Source: Elusimicrobia bacterium RIFCSPLOWO2_01_FULL_59_12 (GTDB lineage Bacteria > Elusimicrobiota > Elusimicrobia > 2-01-FULL-59-12). Taken from it: a stretch of 5,622 nt of DNA. The translations under genes and the position numbers were made by a program. The first letter of the stretch is position 1. Every line of letters starts with the position of its first letter. The notes under the pieces were generated by a model that was not told where the DNA came from, ran no database searches, and was given only the letters and a program-made list of their open reading frames with translations. This document shows, piece after piece, positions 5,341 through 5,622 of this stretch. Where the stretch lies: NCBI GenBank assembly GCA_001800075.1, contig MGUR01000019.1:19741-25362 (forward strand), written 5' to 3'.

Positions 5341-5622
5341 TATTGAATTGAAAGCTGTTCCAAAATGTGACCTAGTTTATCTTTTTTTGTTTTTAAATAC
5401 CCGCGGTTGGTTTGATTGGCGGGAATTTCCAGCGCCACGCGCCGGGTCACTTTAAGCCCGTAGCCTTCGATGCCGACGATCTTGCGCGGGTTGTTGGTCA
5501 TCAGCCGGATGCTGGTGAGCCCTAAATCCACCAGGATCTGCGCGCCGATGCCGTACTGCCGCAGATCCGGCTTGAAGCCGAGCGCCCGGTTGGCCTCGAC
5601 AGTGTCCAGGCCCCTATCCTGT
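5340..5622 (-). CDS. ribA: GTP cyclohydrolase II C-terminal end (RibA or fused RibBA), partial
   Basis: GTP cyclohydrolase II opens GTP to the pyrimidine precursor that starts riboflavin synthesis. The window holds the last 93 residues; the first full codon begins at 5621 and the stop TAA is 5342-5340. Recognisable family sequence begins with QDRGLDTVEANRALGF, continues with DLRQYGIGAQIL, then IRLMTNNPRKIVGIEGYGL, and ends with TKKDKLGH. The zinc-binding cysteines and the catalytic part lie off the right edge. It cannot be told from here whether the gene is stand-alone ribA or a ribBA fusion with DHBP synthase, which is common where ribH follows directly. The stop overlaps the ribH start by one base, so the two are in one operon. 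Confidence 0.95.
   Translation of the reverse strand, partial: QDRGLDTVEANRALGFKPDLRQYGIGAQILVDLGLTSIRLMTNNPRKIVGIEGYGLKVTRRVALEIPANQTNRGYLKTKKDKLGHILEQLSIQ

Noticed and set aside
4903..5346. Plus-strand open frame of 147 codons opposite ribH
   Set aside because: It is a shadow of ribH, whose catalytic motifs are on the minus strand.
5340..5622. Possible FMN riboswitch near the riboflavin genes
   Set aside because: The visible rib region is coding with a one-base gene overlap. Any FMN riboswitch would precede the operon's first gene, which is outside the window.

Overview
All genes in this 5.6 kb window read on the minus strand, so in gene order the window runs from its right end to its left end. 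Six coding regions are supported. In transcription order they are: the C-terminal end of GTP cyclohydrolase II (ribA or fused ribBA, cut by the right edge), lumazine synthase (ribH), the transcription antitermination factor nusB, NAD-dependent DNA ligase (ligA), an unusual adenylate-kinase-like protein with a predicted export signal and C-terminal membrane segments, and the N-terminal third of purH (cut by the left edge). Coding density is high. No rRNA, tRNA, CRISPR array, transposase or phage gene was seen.

Region by region: 5622-4816 is the end of the riboflavin pathway pair ribA/ribBA-ribH, joined by a one-base TAATG stop/start overlap. The 139-bp gap between ribH and nusB is almost filled by a hairpin-rich dispersed repeat (copy B). 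nusB and ligA overlap by 8 bp (ATGGATAA) and are very probably translated from one message. Downstream of ligA, 2248-2039 holds a second, unrelated AT-richer imperfect inverted repeat. The adenylate-kinase-like gene follows, then a 235-bp gap with a plausible extended -10 promoter and copy A of the dispersed repeat, directly ahead of purH.

The housekeeping genes have intact family motifs. ribA/ribH make the riboflavin precursor, nusB acts in rRNA antitermination, ligA seals nicks in replication and repair, and purH completes IMP synthesis. ribH-nusB adjacency is common in bacteria. nusB coupled directly to ligA is less usual. The standout is the adenylate-kinase-like gene: a complete kinase core placed after a signal-like leader and before two hydrophobic segments, with the P-loop threonine replaced by alanine.

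The organism is a GC-rich Gram-negative-type bacterium. The leader-bearing multi-domain protein and the CGTCATTCCCGC-type repeats would fit an uncultured lineage such as Omnitrophota, or a deltaproteobacterial or Nitrospirota-like group. This placement is a guess from general impression, not shown by the sequence.
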